From Candidatus Aminicenantes bacterium JdFR-78 (GTDB lineage Bacteria; Acidobacteriota; Aminicenantia; JdFR-78), in the NCBI GenBank assembly GCA_002010665.1, contig MTON01000037.1:1-40026 (forward strand): 40,026 nucleotides of DNA, given 5' to 3'. Shown piece after piece: positions 14,199 to 21,538 of this stretch. The notes beneath the pieces were generated by a model. That model worked only from the letters and a program-made list of their open reading frames with translations. It searched no databases and was not told the origin of the DNA. The stretch's first letter is position 1. Each line of letters starts with the position of its first letter. Both the position numbers and the translations under genes were made by a program.

Positions 14199-15362
14199 TT
14201 AAAATCTAATTCTTAATCCAGCAATGAAATTAAATCCACTGAAATCCACTTTTGCTTCTCTTGCCTCACTGATATTAGTTCCAGAAGGCTTATCTTTTGA
14301 AATGATTAAATTATAATATTTTCCAAAGGGAGTATCTGTTTTATAAATATAAAGCTTACCTTCCTCCTTCTCAGAATATCCGTAACTATCTGTATCTTCA
14401 AAGGTTCCTTCAAAGCCACTAATACTTGCATATCTTCCTTGGCCTTCTATAAAAAATGCAATATTAGGAGAAAACGCAAATTCGAATCCAAGGCCTCCAT
14501 GAAAACCAAAACCAGTTGCCTTTGCTTCAGCATCAATCTCCCACCAGTAACCATCGCTTTCAAGACGCCAATTATAATAAGCTTTTGCCATGTACAATCC
14601 TGCTCCTGCATTTATAACAAAGTTCATTGAACTGTTCAAAGGAATCAAGTAATAAATTCCAGCTTTTATCGGAATAGCAGTTATTTTCGGTTTATTTGTC
14701 ATGCTACCTTCTTCTAAATTTTTAAACGAAATTTCATCAGTTCTATTAGCCTGTATATATCCAACTCCAAACCCGATTCCAATTTGCGGAGTGAAATAAA
14801 TTATAATATCTCCTCCAAAATCAAACCCAAGATGTAATGGTTTTGTATCTCCTTTTACTGTGTAACCTAAGAGAGTAAGATAATCACTCCATAAATCATT
14901 CACTCCTTCAACTCCTTTGTTCACATCTGATGGAGAAAGATAACCTAACCCTCCAAATATTCTTAATCCAAAGCCAATTCCAGAAGACTCGTGATATGTT
15001 GGAACAGGTGGTTGAGGTGGACGAGGAGGTTGAGGTTTTTTGGGAGTTGGTGGAGGAGGAACAGGTTTTTCCTCTATAATTTCAACCATGCTCAAATGAA
15101 CATAACCTGTCACAACAAATCCTTTTTCGTCAGGTGGTAAATTTACTTTAAACCACTCACCTATCCGTTTTTCAGCTTCTAAAACCGCACCTAAGGGAAC
15201 AGAACTTATAATCGGGCTCCCTAAATCAGGTTTTAATCTGATATTCGCTTTTTCCACAATAACTCTTATTTTCGTTTTTTCTGCTTTGCTCAATTGAGGG
15301 GAAATTAAAAGAGCTATACAAAAAAACATAATTGCAATTGTTTTTCCTTTGCCGAAATTCAT
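14199..15362 (-). CDS. Exported protein with SH3b domain, Pro-rich linker and outer-membrane beta-barrel
   Basis: A 387-residue protein. The signal peptide is about residues 1-27 and the bacterial SH3 domain about 28-95 (VIVEKANIRLKPDLGSPIIS, then GEWFKVNLPPDEKGFVVTGY). A linker with repeated PP/PRPP (about 98-122) leads to an OmpA/OmpW-like barrel (about 128-387) with alternating hydrophobic strands, ending in the outer-membrane C-terminal pattern GLRIRF. The SH3b part may bind peptidoglycan or protein on the periplasmic side. It is monocistronic by appearance, with its own near-consensus promoter and a strong AAAGGAGG ribosome site. The domain reading is good; the role is unknown. Confidence 0.82.
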   Translation of the reverse strand: MNFGKGKTIAIMFFCIALLISPQLSKAEKTKIRVIVEKANIRLKPDLGSPIISSVPLGAVLEAEKRIGEWFKVNLPPDEKGFVVTGYVHLSMVEIIEEKPVPPPPTPKKPQPPRPPQPPVPTYHESSGIGFGLRIFGGLGYLSPSDVNKGVEGVNDLWSDYLTLLGYTVKGDTKPLHLGFDFGGDIIIYFTPQIGIGFGVGYIQANRTDEISFKNLEEGSMTNKPKITAIPIKAGIYYLIPLNSSMNFVINAGAGLYMAKAYYNWRLESDGYWWEIDAEAKATGFGFHGGLGFEFAFSPNIAFFIEGQGRYASISGFEGTFEDTDSYGYSEKEEGKLYIYKTDTPFGKYYNLIISKDKPSGTNISEAREAKVDFSGFNFIAGLRIRF

Positions 15363-15394
15363 AATTACCTCCTTTTATCTTTAAACCTTCTGAG

Positions 15395-15423
15395 ATTATC
15401 ATATAATATTAATTCTTTGTCAA
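15395..15423 (-). promoter_or_regulatory. Sigma-70 type promoter of the SH3b/beta-barrel gene
   Basis: On the minus strand TTGACA (15423-15418), a 17-base spacer and GATAAT (15400-15395) lie 33 bases before the ATG at 15362, with a predicted start near 15388. Confidence 0.75.
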
Positions 15424-15438
15424 GCTAGGATTATTTCT

Positions 15439-15543
15439 TTACTGTTTGTTTATTCTTTTTAAAATTTCTTCTCCAAAATCCAAACAGATTATTCCTCCAA
15501 TTGCAGTAGATTTTAAAAATTTCCTCCTATCTATATTATCCAC
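15439..15543 (-). CDS. Very short ORF resembling a truncated Tat signal peptide
   Basis: A 34-codon frame from GTG at 15543 to TAA at 15439 reads VDNIDRRKFLKSTAIGGIIC, then ends about 14 residues later. RRKFLK followed by a short hydrophobic stretch is a twin-arginine export signal, but nothing is exported after it. It begins ten bases after the NRAMP stop, in the same direction. It could be the surviving start of a lost Tat-exported protein, or a real micro-protein. Low confidence. Confidence 0.35.
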   Translation of the reverse strand: MDNIDRRKFLKSTAIGGIICLDFGEEILKRINKQ

Positions 15544-15553
15544 CCCTTGTTTT

Positions 15554-16762
15554 TTAATGTAAAAAGATTCTAATTATATGCCATATCCCAATAGCTGAAA
15601 CTATTGCTACAGTAATAATTCCAAGAATATTCTGGAATAAATTATTAGCATAATTACGAAGTTTATTTATGTCATTTAAAATCAAAAGGAGAAAAATAGA
15701 AGCAACAGGTAAAATAAGACCATTTGCTGCTTGAGCAAAAACAATTACTGCTAAAGGATTTAGATTTAAAAGCGAAATAAAAAGACCAATTAGGATAACT
15801 CCAGCCCATACGAGATTGAATCTAAAATCTTTTTTTCCTCTTTTCCAATTAAAAACACCTGCTGAGGCAAATGCCGCAGCATAGGGAGCAGTCAGAGCTG
15901 AGCTCATCCCTGCTGCAAAAAATCCTATCCCAAAAAGTATTTTTGCAATCGGCCCGAATAGGGGTTCAAGCTGTTCAGCCAATTGTGCTCCTTTTTCAAG
16001 AGGAATTCCCTTTGCATAAAATGCAACTGCAGAGGTTATTATAATTGATATTGATATTATTCCCCCGAGAGAGATTGAAAGAAATAAGTCTTTCCTCAGA
16101 TTCGTTAAATCTTTAATTGATTTCCATTTTTCTTTAACAACTGCTGAATGGAGAAAAAGATTATAAGGGACAACAGTTGTTCCAATTAAGGCTAATATAT
16201 AATAAAAAGAGTTTAGAGGAAAAGTTGGAACAAAGCTTTTTAGTATATCCTTAAAATCAGGACGCACTATAATTGCTGTGGTCAAAAAGGAAAATCCCAT
16301 AATAGCCACTAGAGTTATCAAAAATTTCTCTATCCAGTTATATTTACCTGTACTCAGAAGAACTCCAGCCAAAAAAGAAATTAGTATAACCCAATAATTC
16401 TTTGAAATTGGAGTGACCATTTCAAGTCCGAGAGAACCTCCTATTATATTACCTGCTTCATAAACCGCACAACCGAAAGTTATTGCACTAAAAGTTAATA
16501 GAATGTAAATAATTTTCAGAATTTTATTTTCTGGAAACTCCCTTAGAGCTTGCGCCAGATCAAAACCGCTCGCCAAACCCAATCTCCCACTCATTTCCTG
16601 AAGAATTATTGTGGTTAATGTGGCAAAAACCATTGCATAAATTAATGCATAACCAAACTTTGCACCAGCAAGTGAACATGTAGTTACAGTTCCAGGCCCT
16701 ATAAAGGCTGCTGTTATTAAAAAACCTGGTCCAAATGAAAATTTTTTATTCTTTTGAGCCAT
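15554..16762 (-). CDS. NRAMP-family metal ion transporter with non-canonical binding motifs
   Basis: A 402-residue membrane protein with about eleven hydrophobic segments in the LeuT-like NRAMP arrangement. The start at 16762 follows GGAGGGGG; a GTG at 16774 is less likely. In the first helix the usual DPGN is replaced by GPGT (AAFIGPGTVTTCSLAGAKFG). In the sixth helix the usual MPHN is VPYN (GTTVVPYNLFLHSAVV). These residues normally hold Mn2+ or Fe2+, so the substrate is probably different; NRAMP-related Mg2+ transporters are known to depart from these motifs. It overlaps the end of hyuB by 17 bases, implying co-expression with the hydantoinase pair. Confidence 0.85.
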   Translation of the reverse strand: MAQKNKKFSFGPGFLITAAFIGPGTVTTCSLAGAKFGYALIYAMVFATLTTIILQEMSGRLGLASGFDLAQALREFPENKILKIIYILLTFSAITFGCAVYEAGNIIGGSLGLEMVTPISKNYWVILISFLAGVLLSTGKYNWIEKFLITLVAIMGFSFLTTAIIVRPDFKDILKSFVPTFPLNSFYYILALIGTTVVPYNLFLHSAVVKEKWKSIKDLTNLRKDLFLSISLGGIISISIIITSAVAFYAKGIPLEKGAQLAEQLEPLFGPIAKILFGIGFFAAGMSSALTAPYAAAFASAGVFNWKRGKKDFRFNLVWAGVILIGLFISLLNLNPLAVIVFAQAANGLILPVASIFLLLILNDINKLRNYANNLFQNILGIITVAIVSAIGIWHIIRIFLH

Positions 16763-18308
16763 ATCCCCCTCCACCAGGAGTTTCTATAATTAATCTATCC
16801 CTTGGATTTACTTTTAAATTTACTTTTGAGTTTAAATAAATTTTTTTATTTTTCGAGATTAAAATATTTCTTCCCCTTTTACCTGCTTCTCCTCCAAGCA
16901 ATCCATACGGAGAAAATTTTCTTCTTTCAGAAATTATTGTTACCTCGATTGGAGTAAGAAACTCATACTCACGAATTATTCCATCACCTCCTTGTTTTTT
17001 ACCTTTTCCGCCTGATCCTTTTCTAAGACAGTACTTATTTATTTTTATTGGTAAATAGGCCTCTAAAGCTTCAACTGGTGTATTTAGGGAGTTGGTCATG
17101 TGCGTGTGAACACCACTCCTTCCAGGTAATTCTTTACTGGCGCCCATGCCTCCTCCTATTGTTTCATAGTATGCAAAGCTCATTTTTTTATCAGGACTGT
17201 ATCCTCCAAAGGCTATATTGTTCATTGTTCCTTGACTTGCAGCTGGAATTCTATCAGGTATTGCCTTTGAAAGAGCACCAAGTAGGACATCCACTATTCT
17301 CTGAGATGTTTCCACATTTCCTCCAGCCACTGCAGATGGAAAATTTGCATTCACAACTGTTCCTTCAGGAGCTATTACCTTTAAGGGTTTCATAAGGCCT
17401 GAATTAAATGGGATATCCTCTTCAATTAGAGCTCTAAATACATAAAGAACAGCAGAAAAAGTAACTGCAAAATTGGCATTTACGCTTCCTTCAACCTGAG
17501 GAGAAGAACCACTGAAATCTATTAAAATTTCCTCTCCTTTAACCTTTAATTTCACTGCAATTTTTATAGGCTGATCAGATACTCCATCATCATCCAGATA
17601 ATCATGGAAGGTATATTCTCCATCTGGAATTGTAGAAATAACATTTCTTAAAATTCTTTCTGTGTAATATTTCAAATATTCTGTATATTTCAAAATTTTT
17701 TCTAAACCATATTTTTTTATAATTTCCTTTAATCTCTCTTTGCCCACCTCATTGGCTGCAAGCTGTGCTCTCAAATCGCCTTCTCTCTCTTCAGGAGTTC
17801 TCACATTTGAAAGAATGAGACGAAGAACTTCCTCATTCATCTTTCCCTTAGAGACTATTTTTAACGGTGGAATAATAATTCCCTCCTGGAAAATACTCGT
17901 TGCAAGAGGCATTGAACCAGGTGTCATTCCTCCTACATCTGAATGATGGGCTCTATTGGCTACATAGAATAACGGTTTATTATTTATGAATAAAGGTGAA
18001 ATACACGTAATATCTGGAAGATGTGTTCCTCCTTCATAAGGATTATTCAGGATTATTGTATCCTCTGGTTCTATCTCGATTTTCCTGAGAGCTGATTGAA
18101 CTGAAAGACTCATTGCACCAAGATGAACAGGAATATGTTCTCCCTGAGCAAAGGTCTCTCCAGTTTCATCAAATAGAGCACACGAAAAATCTTTCCTTTC
18201 TTTTATGTTTGGAGAAAAAGCAGTCCTTCCCAATACTGTTCCCATCTCTTCTGCTATTGAAATAAAAATATTCTTAAAAACTTCTAATTCTATAGGGTCA
18301 AACTTCAT
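16746..18308 (-). CDS. hyuB: Hydantoinase B/oxoprolinase family subunit
   Basis: A 520-residue HyuB-type protein. The start at 18308 is chosen because it overlaps the hyuA stop as ATGA; a longer frame would begin at TTG. The N-terminus FDPIELEVFKNIFISIAEEM, the segment SCALFDETGETFAQGEHIPV, and YVANRAHHSDVGGMTPGSMP with the conserved HHxD metal site are hallmarks. The C-terminal part (RSGVHTHMTNSLNTPVEALE, then ERRKFSPYGLLGGEAGKRGR) is also conserved, ending GGGGYG. With HyuA it should catalyse ATP-dependent ring opening of a hydantoin or 5-oxoproline-like compound, or a related carboxylation. Substrate cannot be assigned. Confidence 0.93.
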   Translation of the reverse strand: MKFDPIELEVFKNIFISIAEEMGTVLGRTAFSPNIKERKDFSCALFDETGETFAQGEHIPVHLGAMSLSVQSALRKIEIEPEDTIILNNPYEGGTHLPDITCISPLFINNKPLFYVANRAHHSDVGGMTPGSMPLATSIFQEGIIIPPLKIVSKGKMNEEVLRLILSNVRTPEEREGDLRAQLAANEVGKERLKEIIKKYGLEKILKYTEYLKYYTERILRNVISTIPDGEYTFHDYLDDDGVSDQPIKIAVKLKVKGEEILIDFSGSSPQVEGSVNANFAVTFSAVLYVFRALIEEDIPFNSGLMKPLKVIAPEGTVVNANFPSAVAGGNVETSQRIVDVLLGALSKAIPDRIPAASQGTMNNIAFGGYSPDKKMSFAYYETIGGGMGASKELPGRSGVHTHMTNSLNTPVEALEAYLPIKINKYCLRKGSGGKGKKQGGDGIIREYEFLTPIEVTIISERRKFSPYGLLGGEAGKRGRNILISKNKKIYLNSKVNLKVNPRDRLIIETPGGGGYGSKE

Positions 18309-20284
18309 TGTTCGCTCTTTATAATTAAATTCAAGTAACAATCAACTTCTGCAGAATAAGAAGGAGGAACAAATGCAGTTGATTCAAAATCCACTATTAA
18401 GGCAGGACCCTTTATTATATTTCCTGGCTCAAGACTTTCTCTTAAAAAGACCCTTCCTTCGTATTCCTTCCCGTTGTAATAAATTTTTTGTTTTTTAAAA
18501 TAATTATCACATATTACTTTCTTAGATACTTGATATTTCGGTAAATCTATTTTCTCTGTTTGCCCAATGCATTTAATCCTTAAATTCACTATTTCAATTG
18601 GTCTATTGAGATGAGCATAGGAATAAAGAGCTCTATGACGACGATGGAATTCCTCAATGTAATTTGAAGAATATGGAATTGTTATCTCATAGGACTGTCC
18701 AAGATATCTCAAGTCCAAGAATCTTAAAATTTTTATGTTTTCCGGAGAGAACCCTTCTTCCCTCATCTCTTCAATTCCCTTTTCAATCATCTCTATAAAT
18801 ATCCTGTTAATTTCCTTTTCATTAGTCTGCCCTATAATTTTTAATATTGACCTGGTATAATCCTTAACAGAGTCAGATAATAACATTCCCAATGCTGAGA
18901 GAACACCCGCTCTTTTCGGAATTATAATCACTGGAATTTTCAGTCTCATGGCAAGTTCAACACTATGCATTCCGCCCGCACCTCCAAATGAAAATAACGC
19001 AAAATTTCTCGGGTCATATCCTCTTTCAACAGAAATAACTCTTATAGCTCTCTCCATGTTTGTGTTTGCAATCTGTATAATGCCTGATGCGGTCTCCTTA
19101 ATGGATTTATTTATTTTTTTTGCAATTTTTTCAATTGCTTTAATACTCCTCTCTGGATATATTTTCATTTTTCCACCAAGGAAATTTTCTGGATCAAGTC
19201 TTCCAAGAACTAAATTCGCATCAGTAACTGTTGGAAAAAAACTTTTACCATAACAAGCAGGCCCTGGATCAGCGCCTGCACTCTGAGGTCCAACCCTTAA
19301 TGCACCACCTTTATCCATATAAGCAATTGAACCTCCTCCAGCACCAACTGTATGAATATCAATTACTGGTATTTTCAAAGGGAAATCCTCAATATAAGCT
19401 TCTGTTGTTCTTTTTATTTCATTATCTATGAGGGAAACATCAGTGGATGTACCACCCATATCAAATGTTATTATTTTAGAATTCCCTATTAATTTAGAAA
19501 GATAAAATGCGCCAACCACTCCACCTGCAGGACCAGAGAGAATTGTTTTCACAGCTTCCTTTCTAGCTTTATTGGATGAGATGAAGCCCTCATTGGATTG
19601 CATTATTTTTAGATTCACATTTGGAATTTTTGACTCCAGGTTTTTAAGATATCTGTCCACAACAGGCATTACATAAGCATTAATAAGTGTTGTCGAAGCC
19701 CTTTCATATTCTCTATATTCAGGCAATATTTCCGAAGATACAGAGACCAGAATTCCACTTTTCCTTAATTCCTTTGCAACTATTTTCTCATTCTCTGGAT
19801 TGATGTATGAATTAATAAAAACAACTGCAACAGCTTCTATTTTTTTTCTTTTCAATTTAGAAATTATTCTCTCTATTTCTTCAACTGAAACTTTTAGCTC
19901 AATTTTCCCAGAAGACAGAGTTCTTTCTGATATTCCAATACAGTAATTCGAAGAAACCAAAGGGTTTAATTTCTCACCCTTTAAATTATATAAAAATTTT
20001 CTTGTCTGTCTTCCAATAAAAACAATATCCTCGAATCCTTTGGTTGTTATAAAAGCTACCTTTGCTCCTTTTCTTTCAAGAAGTGCGTTCGTAGCAACAG
20101 TTGAACCATGAATTATTGTTAGATTTATATTATCCTTAAGATAATTCTGCATTCCTTTTAAAATGGCAATTGAAGGGTCATGTGGGGTGGAGGGAATTTT
20201 TTTTATTTCTAATTTACCATTTTTGTAAATAACAAAATCTGTGAAAGTGCCTCCTGTATCTACTCCTATTAAAATTTGACTCAT
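18305..20284 (-). CDS. hyuA: Hydantoinase A/oxoprolinase family subunit
   Basis: A 659-residue HyuA-type protein with an actin-like ATPase fold. The phosphate-binding loop IGVDTGGTFTDFVIYKNGKL is at the N-terminus, and TILSGPAGGVVGAFYL and TFDMGGTSTDVSLI mark the second half. FGGAGGMHSVELA and GVLSALGMLLSD are family-conserved. It works with HyuB, whose start overlaps this stop. Length fits N-methylhydantoinase or oxoprolinase alpha subunits. There is no ribosome site before the ATG, and the promoter predicts only a few leader bases. The reaction class is firm; the natural substrate is unknown. Confidence 0.94.
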   Translation of the reverse strand: MSQILIGVDTGGTFTDFVIYKNGKLEIKKIPSTPHDPSIAILKGMQNYLKDNINLTIIHGSTVATNALLERKGAKVAFITTKGFEDIVFIGRQTRKFLYNLKGEKLNPLVSSNYCIGISERTLSSGKIELKVSVEEIERIISKLKRKKIEAVAVVFINSYINPENEKIVAKELRKSGILVSVSSEILPEYREYERASTTLINAYVMPVVDRYLKNLESKIPNVNLKIMQSNEGFISSNKARKEAVKTILSGPAGGVVGAFYLSKLIGNSKIITFDMGGTSTDVSLIDNEIKRTTEAYIEDFPLKIPVIDIHTVGAGGGSIAYMDKGGALRVGPQSAGADPGPACYGKSFFPTVTDANLVLGRLDPENFLGGKMKIYPERSIKAIEKIAKKINKSIKETASGIIQIANTNMERAIRVISVERGYDPRNFALFSFGGAGGMHSVELAMRLKIPVIIIPKRAGVLSALGMLLSDSVKDYTRSILKIIGQTNEKEINRIFIEMIEKGIEEMREEGFSPENIKILRFLDLRYLGQSYEITIPYSSNYIEEFHRRHRALYSYAHLNRPIEIVNLRIKCIGQTEKIDLPKYQVSKKVICDNYFKKQKIYYNGKEYEGRVFLRESLEPGNIIKGPALIVDFESTAFVPPSYSAEVDCYLNLIIKSEQ

Positions 20285-20294
20285 TATAGGGATT

Positions 20295-20323
20295 AATTTA
20301 TCTATGAGATGTTAAAATGTCAA
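20295..20323 (-). promoter_or_regulatory. Promoter of hyuA with almost no leader
   Basis: On the minus strand TTGACA (20323-20318), a 17-base spacer and TAAATT (20300-20295). The predicted start near 20288 is about four bases from the hyuA ATG at 20284. Confidence 0.55.
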
Positions 20324-20334
20324 ATTTTTTGAAA

Positions 20335-20553
20335 TTATTTGCAGGTTGAACAGGATTTAGTGGAACAGGATGAGCATGCTAAATTACTTGAACCTGTTTG
20401 CTTGTTACTGCTTCCCCCTATTCCAAAACTAGAAATGAGTTTGGTTATATCCGAGCTTTTACACTTTGGACAGGATATCTCCATATCCTTGCCTATAACA
20501 AGTATTTCAAATTTTTCACCACATTTTTTGCACTGAAACTCATAGATAGGCAT
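20335..20553 (-). CDS. FmdB-type zinc ribbon protein
   Basis: A 72-residue protein beginning MPIYEFQCKKCGEKFEILVI with a second CPKCKSSD, the zinc ribbon of the FmdB/CxxC_CxxC_SSSS family. A Ser/Cys-rich tail (SSNLACSSCSTKSCSTCK) adds five cysteines. It is a second copy of the family in this window, but its tail differs from that at 1009-1248. It sits alone before hyuA with its own promoter and no ribosome site. Function unknown; the family is sometimes labelled a putative transcriptional regulator. Confidence 0.85.
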   Translation of the reverse strand: MPIYEFQCKKCGEKFEILVIGKDMEISCPKCKSSDITKLISSFGIGGSSNKQTGSSNLACSSCSTKSCSTCK

Positions 20554-20559
20554 ACTTTA

Positions 20560-20588
20560 ATTATATATTAATAAAAAAATACTTACAA
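20560..20588 (-). promoter_or_regulatory. Promoter of the FmdB gene, predicted leaderless
   Basis: On the minus strand TTGTAA (20588-20583), 17 bases, then TATAAT (20565-20560). The expected start falls at or next to the ATG at 20553, and no ribosome site is present. Confidence 0.6.
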
Positions 20589-20634
20589 GCAGGGTCTATA
20601 AATATTCTTTTAAATAATTTATAATTTAATACTC

Positions 20635-21531
20635 ATGATTTCAGAGCCACAAAAAATTACAGAACATATTTTTTACATTGGAAATCATTATTTTCCTGCC
20701 TACCTTATTAGGGATGAAAAATCAGCATTGATAGACGCAGGTTCAACTGTTATGGGGCCTATTTATTTAAAAGCTCTAAATGAACATCTTGGAGATTCTA
20801 ACAATTTAACTTATATTCTTCTAACTCATTCACATTATGACCATTGTGGAGCTGTTCCGTATCTAAAGAGAAAAATTCCGGGGGTTAAAATCGGAGCTTC
20901 ACTGGTTGCTTCTCAGGTATTCAAAAAAGAAAAAGCGCTGGAGCTTATCCGTTCATTTAATAAAGAAGTAGAAAAAATTGCTGGGATTAAAAGGGATGAT
21001 ATTTATTTTGATGGAATAGAAGTGGATTTTATTGTGGAGGATGGTAAAAGAATCAGTCTGGGAAAGAATATTGAAATTGAATTTATTGCCACACCCGGTC
21101 ATACAAGATGTTCTGTTTCCTATTACCTTCCAAAACAGAAAGCTATTTTTTTCGGTGAAGCAGGAGGTGTTCTTGAACCTGATGGAAAAATAAGAGCACA
21201 GTTTCTTTCAAGTTATAATCAGTATATAAATTCCATGAAAAAATTGCTCGAAAAGGAAATTGAAATTATTGGTCTTGCTCACGGAGGCTTTTTAAAAAGA
21301 GAGGAAGCTCGAAACTATTTAAAAGAATCACTCGGACAGGCTCAACTCTTTAAGGATAAAATTGTTTCTTATTTGAATAAATATAAGGACATAGAAAAAG
21401 TTGTTGAAAAAATAAGTGAAGAGGAATACACCCGAGGAGCAATTATCCAGCCAAAAAAACCCTATTTATTAAATCTAAGAGCAATGGTAAATGCTGTTAT
21501 AAAGGATTTAAAAATTAAAGATTTTTCTTAA
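20635..21531 (+). CDS. Metallo-beta-lactamase fold hydrolase
   Basis: A 298-residue MBL-fold protein. ALIDAGSTVMGP (about residues 30-41), LTHSHYDHCGAVPYL (about 63-77, the HxHxDH metal site) and ATPGHTRCSVSYYL (about 155-168) are present, then FFGEAGGV and LAHGGF supply later ligands. The C-terminal 80 residues are helical. This is the glyoxalase II/flavodiiron-like hydrolase class, but no flavodoxin domain is fused, so a thioester or ester hydrolase is likely; the substrate is unknown. TATAAT at 20620-20625 lies nine bases before the ATG and no ribosome site is visible. It converges on the oxidoreductase gene with seven bases between stops. Confidence 0.87.
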   Translation: MISEPQKITEHIFYIGNHYFPAYLIRDEKSALIDAGSTVMGPIYLKALNEHLGDSNNLTYILLTHSHYDHCGAVPYLKRKIPGVKIGASLVASQVFKKEKALELIRSFNKEVEKIAGIKRDDIYFDGIEVDFIVEDGKRISLGKNIEIEFIATPGHTRCSVSYYLPKQKAIFFGEAGGVLEPDGKIRAQFLSSYNQYINSMKKLLEKEIEIIGLAHGGFLKREEARNYLKESLGQAQLFKDKIVSYLNKYKDIEKVVEKISEEEYTRGAIIQPKKPYLLNLRAMVNAVIKDLKIKDFS

Positions 21532-21538
21532 TTCCTAT

